This document shows positions 15,319 to 22,690 of a stretch of 40,255 nucleotides of DNA, piece after piece; position 1 is the stretch's first letter, and each line of letters opens with the position of its first letter. The notes under the pieces were generated by a model. The model did no database searches and was not told where the DNA came from. It saw only the letters and a program-made list of their open reading frames with translations. Source of the stretch: a virus. The stretch spans positions 1-40,255 of the IMG/VR virus record IMGVR_UViG_3300027861_000069. One strand, 5' to 3'. The position numbers were made by a program, and so were the translations under genes.

Positions 15319-16437
15319 TTAATAAGCTGTTCCAAGTGTTACTCTACGCCAATTTGTGTCGGATATAGTGTTTGCAGCAATGCAATGATATAGGTATGAG
15401 GCATCGGCGCAGGTTTCGTTTGCAATACCCACCGTGCCGTCAACACCAGCGGTTTCAGTTCCTAGTGTGGTATCATCCCATGCCGTATTAGCAAGGGCCT
15501 CTGTCACTGTAATAAGATCACCAGCCACGCCTTTTGTTTTTGCTGTAACTATTTGAGTTGTATCGGTGTTAGTTCCGGCTGTTACATCTGGATTAATCAC
15601 TGTTCCCGTAGAATAGTTAGTTCCTTCTGTAGCTCCTGAATTTATAGCCAATTTCATATTATCCAGGGCTGTGGCTTCATCTCCACCATATAAAATCTGG
15701 TCAACGATCGCTGCTGCCTCATCCTCGGATAGGGCATCCACAAAAGTATAAACTCGACTATTTATTGCAAAAGTTGCTCCTGAGGTAGTTACTCCAGGGT
15801 TAGAATTACCTGTACCGCCTCCTATGGTAGTGTCAGCCCATGCAAGGTGTGCGCTGCCCTCAGTGGTAGGATATGCGTTTACAGTATCGCCCGGAGCCCT
15901 AGCCAATATTGTTTGCACAGTATCCGTGTTGGTTGTTGCGACAACTGAAGGATGTACCAAAGTACCGGCGTAATAGTCTGAACCATCGCCTGTGCCAGTT
16001 GCATTAATTGCAAGTTTTAGAAAATCAAGCGACTCCGCAGCACTTACCCCAACATTGATATCATAGGCCTGTGCAGGGGTGTCCATAAACCTATATTCTG
16101 TAGTATTTATTAAGACTGTTTCGCCACTTGCGACATTGGTCGCATCACTCACAATTTCAGTTGTGGCATGTGTGGCAGGAACAAGGGCACCAGATGATGT
16201 CAGCTTGGCTTCTGATGCAACTGCATTCACCGGCGTTTTTTCTGGGAGAGCAAGGAGTACCGGACTCATTTTAGATGCCACAATATCATCAACTGTCTGT
16301 ATTGCTCCGCCAATGTAAAGGTCCCCAGTAATTACCTGGGTACCTCTTTTTACTGATGTTTCAGCCCCGTAAGATAGGCATGTCAAGAGCATTGATAACA
16401 CAAAAAAGAATAATGATAATTTTATTTTTAATTTCAT
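15319..16437 (-). CDS. Signal-peptide protein with two long internal repeats (fibre or decoration)
   Basis: The 372-residue product has a strong Sec signal (MKLKIKLSLFFFVLSMLLTC, cleavage likely after SYG). Two repeats of about 105-115 residues (approximately 103-208 and 216-330) share an INxxxYxFxD strand, a LKLAIN segment, and a TNTDTxQ...AWxDTTxG ending. The C-terminus (ETCADASYLYHCIAANTISD then TNWRRVTLG) resembles phage fibre tips. Its place between capsid cement and connector genes suggests a virion protein, which makes the Sec signal unexpected. Function is unknown; adhesion is my best inference. Confidence 0.65.
   Translation of the reverse strand: MKLKIKLSLFFFVLSMLLTCLSYGAETSVKRGTQVITGDLYIGGAIQTVDDIVASKMSPVLLALPEKTPVNAVASEAKLTSSGALVPATHATTEIVSDATNVASGETVLINTTEYRFMDTPAQAYDINVGVSAAESLDFLKLAINATGTGDGSDYYAGTLVHPSVVATTNTDTVQTILARAPGDTVNAYPTTEGSAHLAWADTTIGGGTGNSNPGVTTSGATFAINSRVYTFVDALSEDEAAAIVDQILYGGDEATALDNMKLAINSGATEGTNYSTGTVINPDVTAGTNTDTTQIVTAKTKGVAGDLITVTEALANTAWDDTTLGTETAGVDGTVGIANETCADASYLYHCIAANTISDTNWRRVTLGTAY
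15448..16131 (-). repeat. Two protein-level tandem repeats in the secreted head-region gene
   Basis: Two units (about 16131-15814 and 15792-15448) encode the diverged 105-115-residue repeats described for the enclosing gene. Nucleotide identity is limited; the repeat is recognised from shared strand and AWxDTTxG patterns in translation. Confidence 0.65.
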
Positions 16438-16440
16438 GGC

Positions 16441-16755
16441 CTAAGCCTCCTCTTTAAGAACTGCGATAAGATCAAGTTTGTTCATCCTGGATGCACCCTT
16501 GATCTTCTTGTCTTTGGCAATTGTTTTTAACTGTGAAAGGGTCAGCTCTTTGAGAGCCATAGTTTCAGGATCGTCTTGATCTATTTCAAGCGATTCAGCA
16601 TCGTTTATGCTGCTATTCTTGACCTCTGGAGTTGACGACCATCTGCCAGACTCGTGAGCCAAAAATTCATTTGCGTCAATCCTGTGGACAGTTAAAGGCT
16701 CAGAGTCATTTTTAAGGTCATATATTGTGACTATGCCTGTGTCTGTTATGATCAT
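16441..16755 (-). CDS. Rho_N/SAP-like domain protein of head module
   Basis: A 104-residue protein whose last 40 residues (ALKELTLSQLKTIAKDKKIK then MNKLDLIAVL) match the short helix-extended-loop-helix fold of Rho N-terminal or SAP domains, which bind nucleic acid. The first half is beta-like and acidic. Similar two-part proteins occur in head gene clusters; a role at the capsid or on packaged DNA is inferred. It lies four bases from the secreted repeat protein and follows a perfect hairpin (16768-16799). Confidence 0.75.
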   Translation of the reverse strand: MIITDTGIVTIYDLKNDSEPLTVHRIDANEFLAHESGRWSSTPEVKNSSINDAESLEIDQDDPETMALKELTLSQLKTIAKDKKIKGASRMNKLDLIAVLKEEA

Positions 16756-16767
16756 GGTAATCCTTTA

Positions 16768-16799
16768 ATGGTGGCACAATTCAAGAACCATGCCACCAT
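16768..16799 (-). other. Intercistronic hairpin between cement and Rho_N genes
   Basis: ATGGTGGCA (16768-16776) pairs perfectly with TGCCACCAT (16791-16799) around a 14-base loop, just before the ribosome site AAAGGATTACC of the next gene. No U-tract follows, so mRNA processing, protection or mild attenuation is more likely than termination. Confidence 0.55.
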
Positions 16800-16805
16800 G
16801 AGAAT

Positions 16806-17273
16806 CTAGTTACGTTTGATTGACAGCCAGATCTTTGTAGTGATTGTCTCTGCTGTGCCGTTAAGGATCAGCAAATAGGCTCTGACATATCTCATCACAG
16901 TTCCGTCCTGCTCATTTCTAAAAGGTACGACAAAACGTGATCCATCTGCACCCACTGCTGTGGTACCCACTACTGTATCAGCGTGGCCAAGCTCTACCAT
17001 GGACAGAGTTACAAAATCAGAACCGAAACCGGTTGTGTTGGTACCCTGGAGCTTGATTTCGTAGTTCTCGTCTGTGCCAAGCTCGATGTCAGACACATCA
17101 ACAATCATGTTACCAGTCACAAGGCCATCTCCAAGGTCAACTTCCTTTGCGACATCCAGGACCTTACCAGCCTGAGAGGCAACTATTGGGGAGGAATCAC
17201 CCGCACTGTCAAGGGAATCCTCAAGCAGCAAATCTGCATCGTAAAGAAAATCCTCTTTTAAATATGTAGTCAT
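16806..17273 (-). CDS. Capsid cement/decoration protein (Bbp16-like)
   Basis: The 155-residue beta-rich protein carries VLDVAKEVDLGDGL and NMIVDVSDIELG near residues 38-65 and ends with MRYVRAYLLILNGTAETITT, the layout of Bbp16-type cement proteins that trim the capsid surface. It lies directly after the capsid gene, the usual position of a decoration protein. The assignment rests on pattern and order. A short hairpin (17303-17318) separates it from the capsid gene. Confidence 0.75.
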   Translation of the reverse strand: MTTYLKEDFLYDADLLLEDSLDSAGDSSPIVASQAGKVLDVAKEVDLGDGLVTGNMIVDVSDIELGTDENYEIKLQGTNTTGFGSDFVTLSMVELGHADTVVGTTAVGADGSRFVVPFRNEQDGTVMRYVRAYLLILNGTAETITTKIWLSIKRN

Positions 17274-17302
17274 TTTATTTGTCTCCTGTTTAAAAAGTTT
17301 AT

Positions 17303-17318
17303 GCCCCTATAAAGGGGC
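17303..17318 (-). other. Intercistronic hairpin after capsid gene
   Basis: GCCCC (17303-17307) pairs with GGGGC (17314-17318) around a 6-base loop, followed on the minus strand by ATAAACTTTTT. It lies a few bases after the capsid stop codon and may be a leaky terminator or 3' stabiliser. Confidence 0.5.
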
Positions 17319-17324
17319 TTATTA

Positions 17325-18263
17325 CTATGCTGTTACTGCTGTTGCAGAGCTGATATTCCAAAGCCTTGTAGCTGCTCTTGGATGATAAAGGGCCATGCCC
17401 ACCAGCCACTCAACCAGAGTACGCCAGATCACGCCTGAGTCAGTTTTTCCAAGGTCCTCAACTTCCATCACGCCATTCTGGATACCCTCAAGCATTCCGG
17501 ACCTAAAAGAAACAACATAAACGCTTGTTGCGTCAGACCCTGCATCACCAGCAGTCTCAGTCAGTGGAATGATATCAGTATTGGTGTTGTCCTTTCCAGC
17601 ATCAAGAATTGGAAGCTCACCATATTTTGTAACCTGCCTTCCCCAGTCATCCTGTGTGAAATTGATAAGACCACCAATAGTGGAAGTTCTTGACGCCTGA
17701 GTAAGCAACCTACGCATTTTCTTATTCATTATGATGTGACTTGGCTCCTCTGTCTGATCAATAGCCTCATCTAGCTTTGCAAGGGTCAAAGCCCCAACAG
17801 AGTCTGTGTCATTTGTGGTCACTGCAATTTTCTGGTCATTATCAAGCCGTCTCTGGAGTCCATCAAACTCTTTAGGGTCTGATGTTGAGTCACCCTTGAT
17901 AATGTTCTTTGCGATCTTAAGGGATAGAGCCTTGACTTTCATTGCCTCGTGCTTTCCTCTTACACCCTCACCAAACATCTTGATAAGTGCCCTATCAACA
18001 TCAAGGGTACCACCAGCGATTTTAAGTGGGTCGTGCTGAGGATTGATAACACCGGCGCTTGATGTATATTCCTCATTGATGCCACGGAATGCCACACCTG
18101 GTAGAGTTGCTTCCTGATCATAATCAACCCCTGATCCCATGATGTTTTCAAAGACCATAGCGTTTACCACCTCATTTGATTTGGCAAACAGCTCAATGAT
18201 AGTTCCTCTTTTTGTGTTGAGACCTACGTCTTTTGCATATTCTAACAGTCCTATTGCTGCCAT
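17325..18263 (-). CDS. Major capsid protein (GP7/Bbp17-like, HK97 fold expected)
   Basis: The 312-residue protein starts MAAIGLLEYAKDVGLNTKRG and includes a short N-arm, SGVDYDQEATLPGVAFRGIN, DPLKIAGGTLDVDRALIKMF and a SHIIMNKKMRRLLTQASR segment (HxxMxxxxRR-type P-domain pattern). The C-terminus WRTLVEWLVGMALYHPRAAT is typical of capsid proteins of this family. It is flanked by scaffold and cement genes. The ATG has a clear GAGGAG ribosome site but sits close behind a strong terminator (18291-18341), so its transcription is unusual. Confidence 0.92.
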   Translation of the reverse strand: MAAIGLLEYAKDVGLNTKRGTIIELFAKSNEVVNAMVFENIMGSGVDYDQEATLPGVAFRGINEEYTSSAGVINPQHDPLKIAGGTLDVDRALIKMFGEGVRGKHEAMKVKALSLKIAKNIIKGDSTSDPKEFDGLQRRLDNDQKIAVTTNDTDSVGALTLAKLDEAIDQTEEPSHIIMNKKMRRLLTQASRTSTIGGLINFTQDDWGRQVTKYGELPILDAGKDNTNTDIIPLTETAGDAGSDATSVYVVSFRSGMLEGIQNGVMEVEDLGKTDSGVIWRTLVEWLVGMALYHPRAATRLWNISSATAVTA

Positions 18264-18290
18264 AATGATTCTCCTCTAAAAGTTATGTTT

Positions 18291-18341
18291 TAAAATAAAA
18301 AAGCCGAGCCTAAAGGTTTGTTGACCCTTCAGGTCCGGCTT
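18291..18341 (-). terminator. Strong intrinsic terminator between scaffold and capsid genes
   Basis: On the minus strand AAGCCGGACCTGAAGG pairs with its complement around a 9-base loop (18301-18341), about 16 pairs with one mismatch and two G-U pairs, followed by TTTTATTTTA (18300-18291). It lies 58 bases after the scaffold stop and only 28 bases before the capsid start codon. No promoter fits in the remaining space, so capsid mRNA must read through, be processed here, or start upstream within the leader. Confidence 0.85.
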
Positions 18342-18398
18342 AGCCGTTTTAATCTTTCCCCTTAAGAGAGAGATTTATATAATTACTGCTATGTGAAT

Positions 18399-19025
18399 CT
18401 AGCTTTTATCGCCACCACTATTGTTTATCGCATCGAGTCTTGCTTCTGGAGACAACTTGTTCAAATCTTCGCTGCCACCCTTTGACCCGTTACCACCTGC
18501 CCCACCACCTGAGTTAACTGCTGCGCTCACAAACTCTTTACCGTCATCTGATCCAGCCCAGTCCTTTACAAAGTCACTTAGGACCTTATCACCTACCTTA
18601 GCAACCCTCTTGTCTCCGTCTACTTCCAAGGTAACTTTCCCCTTAAGTAGTGCAGTTGATGCTTTAAGGAACTGTGGATTCTTTACACCGTTTTCGATCA
18701 GTGCCTTTGAAAGCCCCTGATCAACAAGCAAATCGTGGACCACCTTAGACTCTGCCTCTCTGCCCTTATTAGCTTTCTCGGCCTCTGCTGTGGCTGTCTT
18801 AGCCTCTTTCAGTGCCTTGGTGAGCTTGTTCTGTGTGTCGTCAAGTTCTGTCTGGAGTGCAAGGTAATCATCTGGGTCAATCTCACTGTTCTTCTGGAGC
18901 TTCTTAACCTTGCCCAGTAACTCAGAATTCTTGTTTTTGAGGCCTTCTGTTGCCTCACTCACTGCCAACTCTACCGCTTCCTTAATCGCCTTCTTGGTCT
19001 CTTCATCTTTTGGATCATACGCCAT
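18399..19025 (-). CDS. Capsid scaffold protein
   Basis: The 208-residue protein is rich in Lys, Glu and Ala, with a long coiled coil at about residues 10-100 (KKAIKEAVELAVSEATEGLK, LQTELDDTQNKL). A conserved segment near 105-125 (LLVDQGLSKALIENGVKNPQ) and a Gly/Ser-rich, then polar C-terminus follow. This is the usual phage scaffold plan, and it is encoded just before the capsid. It is expected to guide procapsid assembly and leave before packaging. An AAAGGAGAAAAGCTGA ribosome site precedes ATG 19025. Confidence 0.9.
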   Translation of the reverse strand: MAYDPKDEETKKAIKEAVELAVSEATEGLKNKNSELLGKVKKLQKNSEIDPDDYLALQTELDDTQNKLTKALKEAKTATAEAEKANKGREAESKVVHDLLVDQGLSKALIENGVKNPQFLKASTALLKGKVTLEVDGDKRVAKVGDKVLSDFVKDWAGSDDGKEFVSAAVNSGGGAGGNGSKGGSEDLNKLSPEARLDAINNSGGDKS

Positions 19026-19059
19026 TCAGCTTTTCTCCTTTTAAATTATAGGTATTGGG

Positions 19060-19278
19060 TTAATTGTTAATACAAGAATTGTTTTTAACAGCTTCTGCCA
19101 TGATACGCTCTGCTGTTTTTATATCTTTTGCTCCAGCTATGTTATCCCAAGCATCTATCCTGTAAGGTTCTATACCTATATCATTTAAAATTTGCGTTAA
19201 TTCATCTTTATTTTTTGCTTTAATCTTCCATGATCCTTCCCCAACAGTTTTACTTTTGCCTTTAATTAAATATTCCAT
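19060..19278 (-). CDS. Small unknown protein before scaffold
   Basis: A 72-residue protein with an alternating strand and helix pattern (LIKGKSKTVGEGSWKIKA, ELTQILNDIGIEPYRI). It is the first gene after the promoter at 19354-19382, between the MuF-like and scaffold genes, and has an AAGGGAGTAAGGAAGA ribosome region. The fold might be a small beta-alpha domain; no motif identifies its function. Confidence 0.65.
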   Translation of the reverse strand: MEYLIKGKSKTVGEGSWKIKAKNKDELTQILNDIGIEPYRIDAWDNIAGAKDIKTAERIMAEAVKNNSCINN

Positions 19279-19307
19279 TCTTCCTTACTCCCTTGGAGTT
19301 GGTTTAT

Positions 19308-19320
19308 GGGGCGTTGCCCC
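19308..19320. other. Leader hairpin upstream of 19060-19278
   Basis: GGGGC (19308-19312) pairs with GCCCC (19316-19320) across a three-base loop in the untranslated leader that starts near 19347. A second short palindrome nearer the gene (ACTCC...GGAGT) could cover its Shine-Dalgarno region. Confidence 0.4.
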
Positions 19321-19353
19321 TGAAAAGTCCAGGCCATAAGCCTATTAATTAAT

Positions 19354-19382
19354 AAAATATATTAAAATCAGCATAATGTCAA
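19354..19382 (-). promoter_or_regulatory. Sigma-70-like promoter for scaffold/capsid genes
   Basis: TTGACA (19382-19377), 17 bases, TATTTT (19359-19354) on the minus strand. It lies in the only sizeable gap of the head cluster and points at the small gene, scaffold and capsid. Its -35 is nine bases from the -35 of an opposing promoter. Confidence 0.7.
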
Positions 19383-19391
19383 TTATAATTC

Positions 19392-19420
19392 TTGACATAT
19401 ATAAATTTATTCAGTATTGT
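19392..19420 (+). promoter_or_regulatory. Sigma-70-like promoter pointing right, back to back with the scaffold promoter
   Basis: TTGACA (19392-19397), 17 bases, TATTGT (19415-19420) on the plus strand. There is no plus-strand gene ahead; the next element is the terminator at 19460-19497. Confidence 0.6.
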
Positions 19421-19426
19421 CTTTAT

Positions 19427-19495
19427 ATCTTTTCATTCTGCGCCTCCTTTCCAGACAAGCCCCTCGCAATTAATTTTGTGAGGGGTTTTGTTTAT
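19427..19495 (+). ncRNA. Candidate small RNA of about 70 nt
   Basis: The plus-strand promoter at 19392-19420 and the plus-strand intrinsic terminator at 19460-19497 frame a transcript of about 65-70 bases with no ORF. Its 3' end touches the stop codon of the MuF-like gene encoded on the other strand, so it would be antisense to the end of that message. The ends are estimates from consensus positions; no expression evidence is available. Confidence 0.45.
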
Positions 19496-19497
19496 TT
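19460..19497 (+). terminator. Intrinsic terminator, plus strand
   Basis: CCCCTCGCAA (19460-19469) pairs with TTGTGAGGGG (19476-19485), ten pairs with one G-U and a TTAATT loop, followed by TTTTGTTTATTT. On the minus strand no U-tract follows the stem, so it acts on rightward transcription although no rightward gene precedes it. Confidence 0.8.
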
Positions 19498-20541
19498 AGC
19501 AAGCCCCTTTAATTCATTAAGCGTCAATTCACGCCCATTACCATCAACCAGATCCTTAAGCGTGATCTTTCCATCCCTCCATAATTGAGCCCTGCCCTTG
19601 CCTAACACATTATCCTGATACTCTTTGGAGTGCCGATTCAGAAAGCTCTTAAAGGATATATCAGCGTCTATCTGACCCAAATCACTGGCCCTTGTCCCTG
19701 GTGGTGGCTCTTTGATTTGTGGATAGCCAAGCTCTTTATATGATTTTAAGAGCATTAAAATCATGCTACGACATCCCGGATGCCTCGGTGTCCCTCCATC
19801 AAAAGGTAGGCCATTACCGTTAATAGGGTTGTACTCAAGATCCCACTCCGCACCTGAATATGCTATACATGTTTTTGAGGTGTGGCTATCCAGAGTTGAA
19901 AGCTGATAATACCCGTTTGCTATGTCCTCATTTTCCTTATACACGGCCATGCGTGCATCATTTGTGACCTGGGCTACTGTGTCATGCACCATGGTTGAAG
20001 CGTTGCGCCTGAGAGTGCTATCTGGAAACCCTATACCTGGCGTGGTTTTTGATCCAAACACCCTTGATATTATCTGCTGCTGAGTCTCACCTGAAAGGAT
20101 CCCTAAACGCACCTGGCTTGAAAAGCTCCTCTTTAATCCGTCTGACTGCCTAGACCACCAATCCGATAGAGGCATACCCTCAAGTAACGGCTCAGAGACT
20201 AAGGCTTTTATCGTGCTAGCATTTGGTAGAGATGCTGTAAGGCCTATATCACCGATCATCGTTGCAGTATGCCCCACCTCATACTCTGCAAGATCCAGAA
20301 GGTCAAATGAATCATTGATCCCCACATATGCGCTCTGTATAATTTTATTAGACTCTGCAAGGATCTTATTGACCCTAGCTTTCTGGAAAGAAGTCAGATC
20401 ATTGTTGAGCTTATTTTTTAACTCAACCCTGAGCTGATCCAGGAGCGTAAAAACACGCTTACGCTCTGATGCAGAGAGGCGCATCAAAGCGAGCTGGTGT
20501 TCTATGCTCTGGTCTATTAATGTTAGCTCAGCTCTGTTCAA
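19492..20541 (-). CDS. MuF-like head morphogenesis protein
   Basis: A 349-residue protein with a long helical N-terminal half and, at about residues 190-260, the MuF core: STMVHDTVAQVTNDAR, then TLDSHTSKTCIAYSG and a Cys/His-containing TPRHPGCRS motif. The MuF domain follows the portal in many phages and is a minor capsid protein, sometimes ejected with the DNA. Here it lies just after the portal gene, overlapping no neighbour. The protein ends after a short C-terminal region; there is no toxin extension. Confidence 0.92.
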   Translation of the reverse strand: MNRAELTLIDQSIEHQLALMRLSASERKRVFTLLDQLRVELKNKLNNDLTSFQKARVNKILAESNKIIQSAYVGINDSFDLLDLAEYEVGHTATMIGDIGLTASLPNASTIKALVSEPLLEGMPLSDWWSRQSDGLKRSFSSQVRLGILSGETQQQIISRVFGSKTTPGIGFPDSTLRRNASTMVHDTVAQVTNDARMAVYKENEDIANGYYQLSTLDSHTSKTCIAYSGAEWDLEYNPINGNGLPFDGGTPRHPGCRSMILMLLKSYKELGYPQIKEPPPGTRASDLGQIDADISFKSFLNRHSKEYQDNVLGKGRAQLWRDGKITLKDLVDGNGRELTLNELKGLAK

Positions 20542-20543
20542 TA

Positions 20544-21941
20544 TTAAATCCTCTTATTATTAAGCTGCGCCTGGTGATCCTCAAAAGTAAGGTCAGGTGG
20601 TACGGCCTCTTTTTTCTGTAGATTCCAGAAGAAAACCTCGTCTGAGATAGAACCCATCTGCTGAGCTCCAACCCATGCTGTAAGGTCCTGTGGGTCCATA
20701 TCTGATGGTAAAAAGTCATTGTTGATAGTGACTGACACCTCATCACTTGGACTTCCTGCCCACTCACAAAACAAAGTCAACGCCTGAGTCAAACCTATAC
20801 CCATGTTGACCGCTATACTTGCGAGTACGCTGTCTTCACCTGCCCTGTGTATCTGTGCGGTCTGCGCTGTCTCTGTGGCTTTCTTCTCGGATGATAGGAG
20901 CCTTGCGCCAAGGATCGCCATTTGATTTTCGATCTTTTCTTTTTCTGTGGATATGGCTGAAAGCCCCTGGCCCGTAAATTCGAGATATCCTGCCTGTGCG
21001 CCCACCTCAGAAAAAACCCATGCAGATGTTGAGCCTATACACAAAGAGTCGTTATCATCTTTGTTGTACCCTGATACCCATGGTTGAGGCAGTCCTGTAA
21101 AATGCAGACCATGTTTAAGATCAGCATCAAGCTTATAATGGGCAATATTGCAGTCCATAAGATCAATCAGGGGCGGTTCTTTTACGGCTGGTGTGGTGTC
21201 ATCAGGATTGATAAAAAAAAAAGGGATCCTGTCCAGATTAACTCCATTAACTATTGGGAATAAATCATCACCTATTTGCTCGTCCTCACCGTCCTTGACC
21301 TTGAATATCCTGACCCTGTATACATACCCGATATCAGTTTTTACAAGATCCAGTACTCTATACTGACACTCTGTCTTATGCTCAAACTCGTTCTCTGAGA
21401 TGTCTGAATCTTCTTTTATCACCACCATGGTAAGCTGAATTTCATTATTTATGCGCTGAGTCTTCCAGTTTATAATGCTCTCTGTGATGTAGTAGTTCAT
21501 GGAGGGTCTAAGGTTGGACCTTTCCGCTTCGGCCAAAGACATCCCATCAGTACTACCCTGGGGATAGTCAACAAGTATGCCCACACGGACCATGGTTTCC
21601 ACCTCGTTTGCGACCTGCTTTGCAAAGGTGGTGAAATTCTTTCCAGCCATGGTTACGTCTTCCAGTAGTCTTTCAACTGATGCAGGAACAACAACCTCAG
21701 GGGGATTCCTGAATAGCATCCCTGTCAAGGCCTCGATGGTTCGCCATGTTGCGTTAAAAAACTGTGCCCTGCCCTTGTATGCATTATATTCATCGGCGTC
21801 TTGCTCAGTAAGCTTAGGCAGGTATGTTGTGCCAGCGTCATGCATGGCCTTTTGTCCTGATGCAGTGTCTCGGCATTTCTTCCACTGGTCTACCATTTTT
21901 TTATAGTCTGGGTGCTGGGTTTCTACTTTGCTTTTTGGCAT
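20544..21941 (-). CDS. Portal protein (DUF4055-type)
   Basis: I choose ATG 21939-21941 (MPKSKVETQHPDYKK, 465 residues) because GAGGGG lies just upstream; a longer frame reaches 22013 without a ribosome site. Features include CRDTASGQKAMHDAGTTYLP, ALTGMLFRNPPEVVVP, a VRVGILVDYP strand, and a helical DLKHGLHFTGLPQPWVSG stretch, all matching DUF4055 portals. The portal ring is the DNA entry and exit channel and binds the terminase. The terminase gene is 0.97 kb upstream, separated by three opposite-strand genes. Confidence 0.9.
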   Translation of the reverse strand: MPKSKVETQHPDYKKMVDQWKKCRDTASGQKAMHDAGTTYLPKLTEQDADEYNAYKGRAQFFNATWRTIEALTGMLFRNPPEVVVPASVERLLEDVTMAGKNFTTFAKQVANEVETMVRVGILVDYPQGSTDGMSLAEAERSNLRPSMNYYITESIINWKTQRINNEIQLTMVVIKEDSDISENEFEHKTECQYRVLDLVKTDIGYVYRVRIFKVKDGEDEQIGDDLFPIVNGVNLDRIPFFFINPDDTTPAVKEPPLIDLMDCNIAHYKLDADLKHGLHFTGLPQPWVSGYNKDDNDSLCIGSTSAWVFSEVGAQAGYLEFTGQGLSAISTEKEKIENQMAILGARLLSSEKKATETAQTAQIHRAGEDSVLASIAVNMGIGLTQALTLFCEWAGSPSDEVSVTINNDFLPSDMDPQDLTAWVGAQQMGSISDEVFFWNLQKKEAVPPDLTFEDHQAQLNNKRI

Positions 21942-21973
21942 GTTGGTACCCCTCTGTTTTATTCGGTTCTGTA

Positions 21974-22002
21974 ATAATAAATCAAATGCCGATAAAAAAC
22001 AA
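21974..22002 (-). promoter_or_regulatory. Possible promoter for portal gene
   Basis: TTGTTT (22002-21997), 17 bases, TATTAT (21979-21974) on the minus strand, upstream of the portal start at 21941. The -35 is poor, but a local promoter would make sense because opposite-strand genes interrupt the late operon here. Confidence 0.35.
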
Positions 22003-22040
22003 CTTTTTTGCATTTTTATTAAATATATCTTGTTTTCTTC

Positions 22041-22069
22041 TTGACATAATTATAAATAAAGCGTAAATT
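22041..22069 (+). promoter_or_regulatory. Promoter for the inserted three-gene block
   Basis: TTGACA (22041-22046), 17 bases, TAAATT (22064-22069) on the plus strand, 60 bases upstream of the first of three rightward genes inside the leftward late region. Confidence 0.65.
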
Positions 22070-22128
22070 GTAATCAACAACATCGGGGAACGCAATTAAC
22101 CAAAAACATTTTAAACAAGGAGAGCACA

Positions 22129-22371
22129 ATGGCAAGAATCTCACACAAAACAGTCAATATGCAATGGGATACATTCACGGCGGAAGAAATTAAAAATATC
22201 AATCCTGAGGCTGTAGCTATGATGCTTAATAAATATGCAAAAGATAAAGCGTTGGCAGAATTTGCAAATGGAGTGTTAGAACGTTTGATTAATGCAAAAA
22301 CAGGGATGGATTCAATCGAATTAGCTATGGAGATTGATAATCGGGACCTAATAGCCGAATCCATGGAATAA
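22129..22371 (+). CDS. Small unknown protein 1 of inserted plus-strand block
   Basis: An 80-residue helical, charged protein (EEIKNINPEAVAMMLNKYAK, FANGVLERLINAKTGMDSIE). It has an AAGGAGAGCACA ribosome site and its own promoter and is the first of three genes running against the late operon. I do not recognise it. The independent promoter and orientation are moron-like, so a host-directed function would fit, but nothing in the sequence proves this. Confidence 0.7.
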   Translation: MARISHKTVNMQWDTFTAEEIKNINPEAVAMMLNKYAKDKALAEFANGVLERLINAKTGMDSIELAMEIDNRDLIAESME

Positions 22372-22380
22372 CCCCAAACC

Positions 22381-22400
22381 TGGGAGCCTAACCGCTCCCA
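22381..22400 (+). other. Hairpin between block genes 1 and 2
   Basis: TGGGAGC (22381-22387) pairs perfectly with GCTCCCA (22394-22400) around a six-base loop; the ribosome site AAAGGAGAAA follows at once. No U-tract, so translational control or message protection is more likely than termination. Confidence 0.5.
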
Positions 22401-22414
22401 AAAGGAGAAACAAT

Positions 22415-22675
22415 ATGAGCCTACACATACCAACTAAAAAGGCCTTATTTAAAATGGTGGATAACCTCACACTCCGCACTAAAATACAAAGAGAGGTTTA
22501 TCATGTTTTTTTAGAGGATAAAACCAATCTGGTACACGTCAGGATTGAAGATCTGCCAAAAGGTAAATATATGGTGTACGAGATGAAGGTTGAAGATGTC
22601 GGACGGTATAAAGCAATGGATGGGGAATGGGAATTCTCAAACATGGACGATTGGTATTCTTCCCACAATAAATAA
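22415..22675 (+). CDS. Small unknown protein 2 of inserted plus-strand block
   Basis: An 86-residue protein with an N-terminal helix (KKALFKMVDNLTLRTKIQRE) and a beta-rich second half (LVHVRIEDLPKGKYMVYEMK), ending in an aromatic, acidic tail. It has the ribosome site AAAGGAGAAACAAT. It reads like a small alpha/beta binding domain; no known family comes to mind. Confidence 0.7.
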   Translation: MSLHIPTKKALFKMVDNLTLRTKIQREVYHVFLEDKTNLVHVRIEDLPKGKYMVYEMKVEDVGRYKAMDGEWEFSNMDDWYSSHNK

Positions 22676-22690
22676 GGATAAAGGAGAAAT

